From Paenibacillus sp. GSMTC-2017 (GTDB taxonomy: Bacteria; Bacillota; Bacilli; Paenibacillales; Paenibacillaceae), in contig NZ_JAECMT010000003.1 of the NCBI RefSeq assembly GCF_016019935.1, forward strand, positions 726,208 to 790,207: 64,000 bases of DNA. The letters run 5' to 3'. A program made the position numbers and the translations under genes. This document shows positions 24,134-32,837 of this stretch, piece after piece; within the stretch, counting starts at the first letter, position 1; each line of letters begins with the position of its first letter. A model generated the notes under the pieces. It saw only the letters and a list, made by a program, of their open reading frames with translations, was not told the origin of the DNA and did not search any database.

Positions 24134-24670
24134 CTAGCTGCTAATAGGTGTACTAGGTGTGACCACACTTCCTTGGAACGGATATTCGTATTTGATTGGC
24201 TCGTCAAATGTTACATAATCCAAGTTCAGCATTAGTAAGAGGTAGCGCATGCCCGTTGATGGATCACTAATAACGATATGATCCCGTCCAGCTGCCTCGA
24301 TGATGCCTTTGAAAATTTTGGCGTTCCACTCGCGATTGTTTTCGTAAGTCATATAAAATGTAGCAAGCTTACCACGGTTGAGCCTAAGAATATTTTCTAC
24401 ATAGGATTCTTCCGCCGCAGGAATGGTAACGATATTGCCGCCGCTTGGTGTAACAAAGGCACCGCTTGGTACATTAGTTGGAGGTATTGTGCCTCCTGCG
24501 CCGGATGATTGCATAGAAGATATCGTTGCCGCTTGCCCTGTCATGTATGGTTGAGCATATTGTGGATAGCCCGCGCCGTACCCATAGGGCTGATTCATTC
24601 CATAGGGAGAAATGTTTGGACCCGCATTTGATATACTCACTTGCTGTTTGTATCCATAACCATTGATCAT
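24134..24670 (-). CDS. gerQ: Spore coat protein GerQ
   Basis: 178 residues. The N-terminal 75 residues are low-complexity, rich in Tyr, Gly, Pro, Gln (YGYGAGYPQYAQPY); the C-terminal domain (about 90-170, ESYVENILRLNRGKLATFYMTYENN...RDHIVISDPSTGMRYLLLMLNLDYVTFDEPI) is the conserved GerQ core. GerQ is cross-linked into the coat and is needed to place CwlJ for germination with calcium dipicolinate. It follows cwlJ in an operon, 39 nt apart. Confidence 0.95.
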   Translation of the reverse strand: MINGYGYKQQVSISNAGPNISPYGMNQPYGYGAGYPQYAQPYMTGQAATISSMQSSGAGGTIPPTNVPSGAFVTPSGGNIVTIPAAEESYVENILRLNRGKLATFYMTYENNREWNAKIFKGIIEAAGRDHIVISDPSTGMRYLLLMLNLDYVTFDEPIKYEYPFQGSVVTPSTPISS

Positions 24671-24709
24671 ACTTGTTTATCCTCACTTTCGCACGTTAGA
24701 AATCGTTTC

Positions 24710-25132
24710 TTAGAACACGGCAGGACATTCGCCAGCTTGCGGGACGAAGAAGCAATGCGCTTTGTATCTTCCGCTGTTAGCCTGATCCCACCAAGTGGCT
24801 GGGCATCCGCCCGTTGGTCGATAAAACCATAGTGCATTTGAAGCAGGGTGCTGCCGCTCACCATTAATCACTCGTTTTGCGAGTCGAATTTCGCTTTCTC
24901 GTGCTTTCTGATAAAAATAACTTTTTTGGACAGCTTCGTAGCCTCCAGGGCTTTGATAAACCATGTCCGGGATAGATCGTATGTTTTTGAAATCGAGACA
25001 ATTGCCGCGTATTCGATTGACGCCGACATTACCAACCATAAGCATGCCGAGCTCGCCTTCGCCCTCAGCTTCTGCTCTGAGCAACCGAGCAAGCATCTTC
25101 GTATCTTCTGCGTTCGTTTTGATAACGGCCAT
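24710..25132 (-). CDS. cwlJ: Spore cortex-lytic hydrolase CwlJ
   Basis: 140 residues, a stand-alone Hydrolase_2 catalytic domain without signal peptide, as expected for CwlJ. LARLLRAEAEGEGELGMLMVGNVGVNR contains the catalytic Glu (E21), and ALWFYRPTGGCPATWW plus SGRYKAHCFF match the family. It degrades spore cortex in germination, working with GerQ encoded next. The upstream AATACAATA on this strand is close to a mother-cell sigma -10. Confidence 0.95.
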   Translation of the reverse strand: MAVIKTNAEDTKMLARLLRAEAEGEGELGMLMVGNVGVNRIRGNCLDFKNIRSIPDMVYQSPGGYEAVQKSYFYQKARESEIRLAKRVINGERQHPASNALWFYRPTGGCPATWWDQANSGRYKAHCFFVPQAGECPAVF

Positions 25133-25279
25133 AGACTAGATCCCTCACTTCCCTTCGTGATCTGATAGGCGTTACACCACATGGTTATTGTATTTGCGGA
25201 TAGGCGAATTGGTTACTAAAGAAATTCAAATGAATTGTCACATATTGAGTGTCGAATTATTGAACAAAGGCGAGGAACG

Positions 25280-25308
25280 TTGTCACCGTACTATTTTTTC
25301 TGTATGAT
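25280..25308 (+). promoter_or_regulatory. Sigma-A promoter of ctaB
   Basis: TTGTCA (25280-25285), 17-bp spacer, TATGAT (25303-25308). A Spo0A-like box TGTCGAA lies at 25250-25256, about 60 bp upstream of the predicted start. Confidence 0.65.
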
Positions 25309-25377
25309 TAGAGTCGATTCATCAATGAAAGATAGACGTTTCAAACGTCTTGACGCATAACTTGGGAGGCTAGCTTC

Positions 25378-26235
25378 GTGCTGAAGGATTTGATTGATTT
25401 AACCAAACCACGACTCCTGCAACTGAACATGTTCGCTGCACTAGGCGGTTATATGGTTGCTGCTAAGTGGGACATTGATTTTTGGATTATGTTCTGGATG
25501 CTGATTGGGTCTACTCTAACGATGGCATCAGCTACAGTTGTAAATAACTACTGGGATCGTGAGCTGGACAAGAAGATGGAGCGTACCAGAAATCGTGCAT
25601 TGCCAACGGGCAGAATGAAACCTGGCCCAGTGCTTGCGTACGGTCTAATAATGGGCGTAGCAGGGATATCGATACTGTTTCTTCTCGTAGAACCGATAAC
25701 GGGTTGGCTTGGTTTGATAGGTTGGTTGGTATACATCGTGATTTATACGATGTGGCTGAAACGTACTTCGACTTGGAGTACTTCAATTGGGGGTATTTCT
25801 GGTTCAATGCCACCTGTAATTGGGTATTGTGCAGTTACTGGTGAAGTTGATGCAGGTGCGTTGTTATTGTTCGCCTTGTTGTTTTTATGGCAGCCTGCTC
25901 ACTTCTGGTCGCTTGCGATTCGACGTGTGGAGGAATACCGTGAAGCGGGATATCCACTTTTGCCGGTAGTTAAAGGTATTAAGCGTACGAAGTTGCAGAT
26001 GATTCCTTACGTTTTTCTTCTATTACCAACAGTAGTGTTATTGTACACGTATAACTATGCAGGTATTTATTTCTTAATCATTTCAGTCGTTTTCTCTTTA
26101 ATTTGGCTTGTCCACACACTCAAAGGCGTATCTGCTAAAGATACGGAGAAATGGGCAAAAACGAACTTTTTAATTTCTGTCAATTATTTAATGGTTGTAT
26201 TTATCGCGATGATCGCTAACACGACATTCTCATAA
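25378..26235 (+). CDS. ctaB: Protoheme IX farnesyltransferase (heme O synthase)
   Basis: 285 residues, eight or nine transmembrane helices. The UbiA-family motif NNYWDRELDKKMERTRNR (D60, D64) binds the prenyl diphosphate with Mg, and HFWSLAIRRVEEY is the heme O synthase second motif. It makes heme O for cytochrome oxidase. GTG start after GGGAGGCT. The Sco gene follows by about 65 nt; the heme A synthase gene ctaA is 15 kb away in this window rather than adjacent. Confidence 0.96.
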   Translation: MLKDLIDLTKPRLLQLNMFAALGGYMVAAKWDIDFWIMFWMLIGSTLTMASATVVNNYWDRELDKKMERTRNRALPTGRMKPGPVLAYGLIMGVAGISILFLLVEPITGWLGLIGWLVYIVIYTMWLKRTSTWSTSIGGISGSMPPVIGYCAVTGEVDAGALLLFALLFLWQPAHFWSLAIRRVEEYREAGYPLLPVVKGIKRTKLQMIPYVFLLLPTVVLLYTYNYAGIYFLIISVVFSLIWLVHTLKGVSAKDTEKWAKTNFLISVNYLMVVFIAMIANTTFS

Positions 26236-26302
26236 CGTATTAATCTGGTAACAAGATCGTTCAAAGTAAAAGCTGTAAAATGTTATGGGAGAGTGATTGG
26301 AA

Positions 26303-26911
26303 ATGAGTTTCTTAAGCAAACATGGCTTTAAAATTGCAGTATTAGCATTATGTGCAGTGATGGGCATCTATTTACTTTTTACTTATGTTTGGAAACCAGA
26401 AAAACCAATGCCCATTCAGCAAGCAGCTCCTGCATTTGAGATGAATGACATCAATGGAAATAAAGTTTCATTAGCATCTACGGATGGCAAGGCGAGAATC
26501 GTTTATTTCTACTTTGCAAATTGTCCGGATGTTTGTCCACCAACGACTTTCTTGCTTTCTGAAGTTCAAGAGAAGCTAAGAGAACAAGGCACACTTGGAG
26601 AAAAAGCTGAACTCATCTCGATTACGTTTGATCCGGAGCGTGATACGCCTGAGGTGATTCGTGAATTTGCAGGCAGGACCTTCGCAGAATTTGAAGGTTG
26701 GCATTTCTTAAGGGGCGAGGAAAAAGAAACAATCGAACTTGCCAGAAACTTTAATGTAGGTGTGAAGAAGGACGAGCAAGCAAATTCCTTCATCCATATG
26801 AATATCATTACATTAGTTGATAAGAACGGTCAGGTTCGCGAATGGATTAACGGTAGCGATGAAGAACTAACTGCTGATTACATCGTGAAGCAAATCAATA
26901 AATTGCTTTAA
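26303..26911 (+). CDS. SCO1/SenC family copper chaperone/thioredoxin-like protein
   Basis: 202 residues: N-terminal membrane anchor (about 10-30), thioredoxin-like domain with CPDVC (C74, C78) and the distal copper-ligand His (H165 in SFIHMN). Sco proteins help assemble the CuA site of cytochrome c oxidase at the outer membrane face. The ATG has GGGAGAG 9 nt upstream. Follows ctaB, a functional pairing. Its stop overlaps the stop of the convergent Toprim gene. Confidence 0.95.
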   Translation: MSFLSKHGFKIAVLALCAVMGIYLLFTYVWKPEKPMPIQQAAPAFEMNDINGNKVSLASTDGKARIVYFYFANCPDVCPPTTFLLSEVQEKLREQGTLGEKAELISITFDPERDTPEVIREFAGRTFAEFEGWHFLRGEEKETIELARNFNVGVKKDEQANSFIHMNIITLVDKNGQVREWINGSDEELTADYIVKQINKLL

Positions 26912-27279
26912 AATTCATGTTTGTTCCATAATGAGGCGGGACCCAGTGCAGGATAAATAATATGCGCTTCGAGACCCGCCTTTTCTAATTGTCCGATTAA
27001 ATAATCCTCTGGTGTATGTTCAACCCCCGGATAACCTCTTCTTGTATAGATATGTTCTGCATCTGGATACAACTCTCTAATTATACGGCGGATTCTTCTC
27101 CCTGAAGAATCATTATCTGTAAATATAAAGACGTGGCTATCGCCAATATCCTTCTGCAGCTTCTCCAGTTGATCCGTACCAGGAGTTCCAAAGGTGCAAT
27201 AAATACTTATCGAATTGCCCAGTACTCTCCGTAACTTAGCCCGGTCATTTTTTCCTTCTACTACGATTGCAATATCCAT
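26908..27279 (-). CDS. Toprim domain protein
   Basis: 123 residues, essentially a bare Toprim fold: AIVVEGKNDRAKL with the catalytic Glu and FIFTDNDSSGRRIRR with the DxD pair. RNase M5 and primase-like proteins share this fold, but this one is shorter than RNase M5 (YusF-like). The ATG at 27279 is chosen because GGAGGG lies 6 nt before it. Tail-to-tail overlap of 4 nt with the Sco gene. Confidence 0.85.
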   Translation of the reverse strand: MDIAIVVEGKNDRAKLRRVLGNSISIYCTFGTPGTDQLEKLQKDIGDSHVFIFTDNDSSGRRIRRIIRELYPDAEHIYTRRGYPGVEHTPEDYLIGQLEKAGLEAHIIYPALGPASLWNKHEF

Positions 27280-27333
27280 TCCTGTCCCTCCATACATTCG
27301 TTCTACGGATAGTTTATCATCTAATGTCCAAAA

Positions 27334-27375
27334 GATAAAAAGGCAAGCGGACAGTTTGGCAACTGCCGCTTGCCT
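27334..27375 (-). terminator. Terminator of the His-rich peptide gene
   Basis: On the minus strand AGGCAAGCGG-C-AGTT pairs with AACT-G-TCCGCTTGCCT (15 bp, one mismatch), followed by TTTTATC. Confidence 0.88.
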
Positions 27376-27395
27376 AAGATCGACTTGAAATCAGC

Positions 27396-27515
27396 TTACC
27401 AAAATCCTGAACATACAATGATTACTAGTAAAATGAACAACACAAGAATTGTGCCTACATTATTATGACGGTGGTGGTGCTGGTGATGATGGTGGTGGTC
27501 TTTTACACATGACAT
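27396..27515 (-). CDS. His-rich small membrane peptide, YjcZ-like sporulation type
   Basis: 39 residues. MSCVKD is followed by HHHHHQHHHRHNN, then one transmembrane helix (VGTILVLFILLVIIVCSGFW) that matches the C-terminal half of YjcZ-family sporulation peptides. The ATG has GAGGGTGA at spacing 8, and a strong terminator lies just past the stop. A CATACAATA mother-cell-type -10 lies upstream on this strand (27612-27604). The His tract could bind metal; that is inference. Confidence 0.82.
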   Translation of the reverse strand: MSCVKDHHHHHQHHHRHNNVGTILVLFILLVIIVCSGFW

Positions 27516-27603
27516 CTATGGAGTCACCCTCTTTCTTGTAGTTAAACGTCTGTATGACCCGCATTTTACGATTCTCATCGCCTTCTGGTCATTTGACTCA
27601 CCG

Positions 27604-27612
27604 TATTGTATG
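27604..27612 (-). promoter_or_regulatory. Sigma-E/K-like -10 element
   Basis: Minus-strand CATACAATA matches CATA-NNN-TA, about 90 nt before the His-rich peptide gene; a GGCATTCG about 12-13 bp upstream is a weak -35 candidate. Confidence 0.4.
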
Positions 27613-27643
27613 TGGGAGGGAGACGAATGCCTTGTGCGAATAC

Positions 27644-28828
27644 CTATACCCCTTTAAAATGGGTGTTTGGTGGTACAGTTATGGAACGAATTTTATAGAA
27701 CGGAAGTAGCGATAAAGCTAACATCAAAGCAATAAAAGCAATATAGTAAGGTGATACATAATCGCGAAGTTGACCCGCTAGCATGGGACCAAGGAATGCA
27801 CCGATCGAAAAAGCGATCGATAACATTGAGAAGGTCCGCCCATATCTCGAACCTCCACTCATTTCAATGAGCAGTGTTGAAAGTGCGGGTAGAATAATGC
27901 CTTTTGCCATACCTACACCAAAGAGCATGACCGCAAGTGGGATTGGAGCATCAGTAGCAATTGTGAAATACAGCATTGCAAGACATAACGCACCTAATAA
28001 GGTGCGATAAAATGCAGGAAAGCGATTCAAAAAAAACATGCTGAGAGTGACTAGTGCGCCGATACTTATTACAGAGAAGAGTAAACCTGTCGTCATCATA
28101 GCATCACGTGTTTTTGCAAGTAGAGGCAACTCGAAGGACAATATGCCTTGAGCGCAGCTGATCGCTACTGGTAATAGAAAAATAAGCCAAGGAAGTGGCA
28201 CAGTTTTGTCTGGCTCAGCTTTTAATTTATTTTTTGAAAGTAGCTGCTCACTAGTTTCTGCTGGTTTGTTATCTAGCTTGCGATTGATATCTCTAATGAA
28301 TATGAGTGCACAAAGAGCGGTCACGATCAGAACCCAGCCAAGAACAGTGAATGCTGTTCCGAAACCGATTTTGGCTACTAAATATGCGCCTGCTGCTGGT
28401 GAGACGACAGAAGCAAGTGTATGGACTAGTCCATTGCCGGCCATTAGTTTACCTTGTTCGGAACGATCATCCGTTAGTCGAGCTAACAAAGCTAAGCATG
28501 CAGGGGAAAGGAAAGCTAATACGAACCCGCTAATCGAGCGTAGGATAAGCAATTGCCATGGGTTTGTGACATAAGCTTGGAATAGTAAGACTACGCCGGC
28601 TGCAAACAAGCTAAATACGATGAATAGCCGACTGCCGTAACGATCGACACCGAATCCTGCTATCAGATTTCCAGGCAGATGTGTAATCGAATACAAGCCC
28701 ATCATTAGTCCAATGAATGAGGGCGCCGCCCCAAGTGAGATTGCAAATGGGGTAAGAATGGGGTATTGCGCATGCAGATCGAAGAAAGCGACGAATAGAA
28801 ACAAATATAACCATAGAGCAGTTTTCAC
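27644..28828 (-). CDS. Major facilitator superfamily transporter
   Basis: 394 residues, twelve transmembrane helices. The loop 2-3 motif is present (GFGVDRYGSRLF), with a central cytoplasmic loop (about 185-225). Probable drug or metabolite exporter; substrate unknown. The GTG at 28828 follows AAGGAGG by 8 nt, so the long upstream open frame is not coding. Confidence 0.9.
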   Translation of the reverse strand: MKTALWLYLFLFVAFFDLHAQYPILTPFAISLGAAPSFIGLMMGLYSITHLPGNLIAGFGVDRYGSRLFIVFSLFAAGVVLLFQAYVTNPWQLLILRSISGFVLAFLSPACLALLARLTDDRSEQGKLMAGNGLVHTLASVVSPAAGAYLVAKIGFGTAFTVLGWVLIVTALCALIFIRDINRKLDNKPAETSEQLLSKNKLKAEPDKTVPLPWLIFLLPVAISCAQGILSFELPLLAKTRDAMMTTGLLFSVISIGALVTLSMFFLNRFPAFYRTLLGALCLAMLYFTIATDAPIPLAVMLFGVGMAKGIILPALSTLLIEMSGGSRYGRTFSMLSIAFSIGAFLGPMLAGQLRDYVSPYYIAFIALMLALSLLPFYKIRSITVPPNTHFKGV

Positions 28829-28913
28829 AGGCAAAGCCTCCTTGCACATTTCCTTGATATCTACTTGTACGTTAAAATAGGACAGGATATGTCTGATGAT
28901 TGAAGAGATAACG

Positions 28914-28942
28914 TTTACGCTCTTTCTTGTGTAGGCTATAAT
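28914..28942 (+). promoter_or_regulatory. Promoter of the membrane protein/PBP operon
   Basis: TTTACG (28914-28919), 17-bp spacer, TATAAT (28937-28942), about 38 nt upstream of the start codon. Confidence 0.6.
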
Positions 28943-28986
28943 ATTTTGTAATGAGGTAACGTAAGAGATATAATGGAGGGGATCAC

Positions 28987-29436
28987 ATGAATTTTTTAGA
29001 TTTTGCATCGTATGACTGGGATACTTGGATGACGTTTCTGCAAGAAAACTGGTTTGTGTTAGCAATTGGACTTATCGTTTTGATTCTCGTAATACGTATC
29101 GTAAAAACAGTTGTGAAATGGGCACTAGTTGCGGCAGTTGTTATTGGACTTGTTGTTTATAGCGGTTATACGCTCGATGATGTAAAAGAAATTGGGACAA
29201 AAGTAATGGCCAGTGTAAAAGATGAAGCAATAAATGCAATGGTAGGGGAAGCTAAGGAAGCTAAATATACGTTAAATGATGATGGTACGTATACGATTAC
29301 AACAAAAAATATTGATCTAAAAGGTAAGGTTGGGGATAGTGAAGTTAAAGTATCCCTTCACAACGCCCCATATGTAACATTGGAACTTGAAGGTGCAATT
29401 AAACAATTCATTGATCAAGCAAAGCAAAATGGTTAG
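28987..29436 (+). CDS. Hypothetical membrane protein upstream of PBP
   Basis: 149 residues with no known family. A short N-terminal amphipathic part, one or two transmembrane helices (WFVLAIGLIVLILVIRIV and WALVAAVVIGLVVYSGY, residues 23-65) and a soluble C-terminal beta-rich domain (EAKYTLNDDGTYTITTKNIDLKGKV). GGAGGGG precedes the ATG. It lies 40 nt upstream of the PBP gene with no terminator between, so a linked role in envelope synthesis is possible. Confidence 0.8.
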   Translation: MNFLDFASYDWDTWMTFLQENWFVLAIGLIVLILVIRIVKTVVKWALVAAVVIGLVVYSGYTLDDVKEIGTKVMASVKDEAINAMVGEAKEAKYTLNDDGTYTITTKNIDLKGKVGDSEVKVSLHNAPYVTLELEGAIKQFIDQAKQNG

Positions 29437-29476
29437 TTGCAGGTATATATACCTGCATTGATTGGGAGTGAGAGAA

Positions 29477-31594
29477 ATGCAGGATGATCCACAAAAACGT
29501 GATGTTGACAATCGGCGGAATTTTTCGTTCCGTCTGAACTTTTTTTTCTTTATTACATTTGCTCTTTTTAGTTTGTTAATTGTTAAGCTTGCTGTATTAC
29601 AGTTTGTAGAGGGCCCCAAGCTAAGTGCTGAGGGTGCTAGAAAAAGTACAAGAGAAGACTCTATCCCCCCGATACGAGGCAATATCTATGATTCCAATGG
29701 ACATCCTATAGCCTATTCTACGTCTACACAATCGTTGTATTACAGCCTTCAGCCAGGAAGTAAAAAGACAAAAACTACAGGTGAAAAAGCTCGGGAGACA
29801 GCAGAGCAATTAGCTAAAGTGTTTAGTGAGCATGGCGATAAGACGAAGAAAGCTATGACAGTGGACGATATTATACGCCAGATGGATTTGAAGTTTGCGC
29901 GGAACAATCTTTCAACGCCTAGGCGGATCAAGTCAGGACTTACAAATGCAGAAGTGGCTTATTTCTTAGAAAACCGAACAGCGTTTACTGGAATAGAAGT
30001 AATGGAAGAAAGCGTTCGTAATTACGACCAAGATTCCATAGCTACACAATTGGTTGGTTATTTGAAAAAGTATAAGGGTGTACGTTTGGATGTAGACTTT
30101 TATAAAGATAAGTTAGATGAGACTGAAGCAACACTTAAATATTTGGAAGAGGAAGAAGTTGGGTTAGACGGACTGGAGTTTATGTACCAGGATATATTGC
30201 GGGGCAAAAATGGGGTCAAGTCGTATCCTGTTAACAATCAAGAGCATATAATTGGTCCAGTACAGATTACAAACCCAGTTAAGGGCTCTGACTTGTATTT
30301 AACGATAAACAAAGATGTGCAGCTTAAGACAGAAGAAGCTATTATGAAACATCTTGAAGTTATTCGTAAATCATCAAACCAATATGAAAGAGCCACTTCT
30401 GCACATACAGGTTATGCCGTTGCAATGGAAGTTGAAACGGGTAAAATTGTGGCAATGGCAAGTATGCCTGATTACGATCCTAATATTTGGGCAGGCGGAT
30501 CAATTAGTCCCAAAGACTACGAAAATTTCGGCCACGTTCTCTTAAACGGAACGATTCGAACAGCGTATGGCCCATACAAAGAAAAAGCAGAGCGGGATAA
30601 ACATCCTTCCTCTTTGTTGCCGCTTGGCTCAACGATCAAACCTTTAACGGTATTGGTTGGACTGCAAGAGGGACTTTTTACTCCTTCAACCATTTATAAC
30701 GATACAGGCGTGTTTACGTATGGTAAAAAGGGATATGAAACGTATATCCGAAATTCACAAAATAAAAGACCTGGTCCTATTGATGGAGCAGATGCGATAG
30801 CAGAATCTTCTAACCCATTTATGTCTGCAATGATCGGCGATAAGCTTTACAAACGCGGTTCAGTTGGAGGTAAGTCGAGCCTTGAGATTTGGGACGACTA
30901 CATGAAGCAATTCGGATTAGGTGTATTGACTGGGAGTGGTCTGCCAGGCGAGCATAAAGGAATAATCGAATATTTTGCGGAGGAACAATCATCGGGTAGT
31001 GCACAATCTCCACTTATTCAAGCTTCCTTTGGTCAGCAAGGACGATATACAACTTTGCAACTCGCTCAATATACAGTCATGTTGGCTAACCGAGGCAAAC
31101 GTGTGAAACCACAATTTGTTAACGAAATTCGTAGTAGCAACGGTGAAGTGCTTCAAAGCTATAAGCCAGAAATATTAAATTCAGTCGACTTCGCAGAAGC
31201 TTATTGGAAAGAAATTGAAGATGGAATGTCTAGAGTTAGTGTACGAGGTTTCGATGGCTTCCAGCATCAATTTATGCGTAAGACAGGTACATCTGAGCAA
31301 GATGTAGCCGGACCAAAGGATGCAAATAATGCGGTATTTATTGCGTACGCGCCAGCAAAAAATCCAAAACTTGCAGTAGCGGTTGTTATACCAGATGGCG
31401 GCTTCGGAAGTTATGGTGCTGCACCAATTGCTAGACAAATTTTCGATGCTTATGATGCAGAAATTGGTCTCACTGGTGTTCCGAATGTGGCACTAAAGAA
31501 CAAATTAAATGCAACTTCACAAGGCAGTGTACCAACTAACACAGCAACGAATACAGATCAACCTGCTCGGGAAGAGGATGCATCTGAGGAGTAA
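29477..31594 (+). CDS. Class B penicillin-binding protein (peptidoglycan D,D-transpeptidase)
   Basis: 705 residues: N-terminal cytoplasmic tail and single membrane anchor, PBP dimerisation domain (PPIRGNIYDSNGHPIAYS onward) and transpeptidase domain with the three active-site motifs: S385-T-I-K388, S444-S-N, and K602-T-G. It cross-links peptidoglycan outside the membrane. Length and lack of PASTA repeats point to the PBP2/PbpA-H group. The ATG at 29477 has GGGAGTGAG upstream; a TTG five codons earlier is unlikely. Strong terminator after. Confidence 0.95.
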   Translation: MQDDPQKRDVDNRRNFSFRLNFFFFITFALFSLLIVKLAVLQFVEGPKLSAEGARKSTREDSIPPIRGNIYDSNGHPIAYSTSTQSLYYSLQPGSKKTKTTGEKARETAEQLAKVFSEHGDKTKKAMTVDDIIRQMDLKFARNNLSTPRRIKSGLTNAEVAYFLENRTAFTGIEVMEESVRNYDQDSIATQLVGYLKKYKGVRLDVDFYKDKLDETEATLKYLEEEEVGLDGLEFMYQDILRGKNGVKSYPVNNQEHIIGPVQITNPVKGSDLYLTINKDVQLKTEEAIMKHLEVIRKSSNQYERATSAHTGYAVAMEVETGKIVAMASMPDYDPNIWAGGSISPKDYENFGHVLLNGTIRTAYGPYKEKAERDKHPSSLLPLGSTIKPLTVLVGLQEGLFTPSTIYNDTGVFTYGKKGYETYIRNSQNKRPGPIDGADAIAESSNPFMSAMIGDKLYKRGSVGGKSSLEIWDDYMKQFGLGVLTGSGLPGEHKGIIEYFAEEQSSGSAQSPLIQASFGQQGRYTTLQLAQYTVMLANRGKRVKPQFVNEIRSSNGEVLQSYKPEILNSVDFAEAYWKEIEDGMSRVSVRGFDGFQHQFMRKTGTSEQDVAGPKDANNAVFIAYAPAKNPKLAVAVVIPDGGFGSYGAAPIARQIFDAYDAEIGLTGVPNVALKNKLNATSQGSVPTNTATNTDQPAREEDASEE

Positions 31595-31630
31595 GAGTAG
31601 AATAATTGTAACAACTAAATGACTTATAAA

Positions 31631-31672
31631 AGATGATTCCTGCTGTAGTAAGCAGGGATCATCTTTTTTTTT
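31631..31672 (+). terminator. Terminator of the PBP gene
   Basis: AGATGATTCCTGCT pairs with AGCAGGGATCATCT (one mismatch), 6-nt loop, then nine T. Confidence 0.93.
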
Positions 31673-31692
31673 GTCGGATCTTGTACGAATAA

Positions 31693-31729
31693 AAAAATGT
31701 TGCACATGAGAAACATTTTTGTGTATACT
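31693..31729 (+). promoter_or_regulatory. mntA promoter with overlapping palindromic operator
   Basis: TTGCAC (31700-31705), 18-bp spacer, TATACT (31724-31729). The perfect inverted repeat AAAAATGTT-N10-AACATTTTT (31693-31720) covers the -35 and half the spacer, the position expected for MntR (manganese) repression. Confidence 0.65.
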
Positions 31730-31836
31730 TAAAAAAAAGGCGCATGGCTAAATAAACTTCATGAGGGCAAGTTCACGTAATTTGCTTTTTAAAATAATTA
31801 TGGGCTGTAAGAGACAGCTATCAGGAGGGTAAACGT

Positions 31837-32802
31837 ATGAAAAAAAGTAACCGGACAAAGTCAGCAGTAAAGCGATTAATACTTGCATTAGTATTTTTAA
31901 CTATGACAATAATTGTGTTATCTGCCTGTGGCAACGGAGCTAATCAATCAGGTCAAAGTGGAAAGCTAAAGATTACGACGACAACAGGCATGATTGCGGA
32001 TGCAGTCAAACAAGTAGGCGGCGAATATGTGGAAGTTACTGGACTAATGGGAGCAGGCATCGATCCCCATCTCTACAAAGCTTCTCAAGGCGACGTAAAG
32101 AAACTGGATCGAGCAGATATTATTTTTTATAACGGACTTCATTTAGAAGGGAAAATGGGGGAAATCTTCGAGCGATTAGAGAAGAGTAAGCCCGTTGTTG
32201 CCATTTCCTCGAAGCTTGAAGAATCTCAATTACAGAGTGGTTCTGCAGCAACAGGAGGAGCGACTCATGACCCTCACATTTGGTTTAACGTTAAGCTTTG
32301 GATGACCTCAGTAGAAGTTATTCGAGATACATTGGTCGAAAAGGATAGTGCCAATGCAGAACATTACAAAGCTAATGCAGCAGCGTATCTAGTTGAGCTT
32401 CAGAAGCTTGATGTGTATGCGAAAGAGCAGATTGCTATTATACCAGAGAAAAATCGTATATTAGTAACGGCACATGATGCTTTCGGCTACTTTGGCAAGG
32501 CATATGGAATGACAGTAACAGGTTTACAAGGGATGAATACGATGTCTGAATATGGTTCTAAGGATGTTAGTAAATTGCGTGATTACTTAGTAGAAAACGA
32601 AATAAAAGCAGTATTTATCGAGTCTAGTGTCTCTCCGAAATCAATCGAGTCAGTCATCGAAGGAGCAAAAAAATTAGGACATAACGTTACAATTGGCGGT
32701 CAGCTTTATTCGGACGCAATGGGTGATGAAGGAACGCCAGACGGTACTTATATCGGCATGGTAAAACATAATATAGATACGATTGTAAAATCGTTGATGT
32801 AA
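31837..32802 (+). CDS. mntA: Manganese-type ABC transporter substrate-binding lipoprotein
   Basis: 321 residues with a lipobox (IVLSACG) and the cluster 9 (TroA/ZnuA) fold: GIDPHLY with the first metal His, HDPHIWF, TAHDAFGYF, and a late YSDAM. The His/Asp-rich loop typical of ZnuA is absent, and GLQGMNTMSEYG fits the manganese (MntA/PsaA) side. Anchored outside the membrane, it delivers metal to the permeases. First gene of a four-gene operon, matching B. subtilis mntABCD in order. Confidence 0.93.
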   Translation: MKKSNRTKSAVKRLILALVFLTMTIIVLSACGNGANQSGQSGKLKITTTTGMIADAVKQVGGEYVEVTGLMGAGIDPHLYKASQGDVKKLDRADIIFYNGLHLEGKMGEIFERLEKSKPVVAISSKLEESQLQSGSAATGGATHDPHIWFNVKLWMTSVEVIRDTLVEKDSANAEHYKANAAAYLVELQKLDVYAKEQIAIIPEKNRILVTAHDAFGYFGKAYGMTVTGLQGMNTMSEYGSKDVSKLRDYLVENEIKAVFIESSVSPKSIESVIEGAKKLGHNVTIGGQLYSDAMGDEGTPDGTYIGMVKHNIDTIVKSLM

Positions 32803-32837
32803 CGATTTTAAGCTACAGCGAGAGTGAGTGATAATAT

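Noticed and set aside
28831..29065. N-terminal extension of the MFS transporter
   Set aside because: It would add 79 polar residues before helix 1 and overlap the divergent gene; the GTG at 28828 has a strong ribosome binding site.
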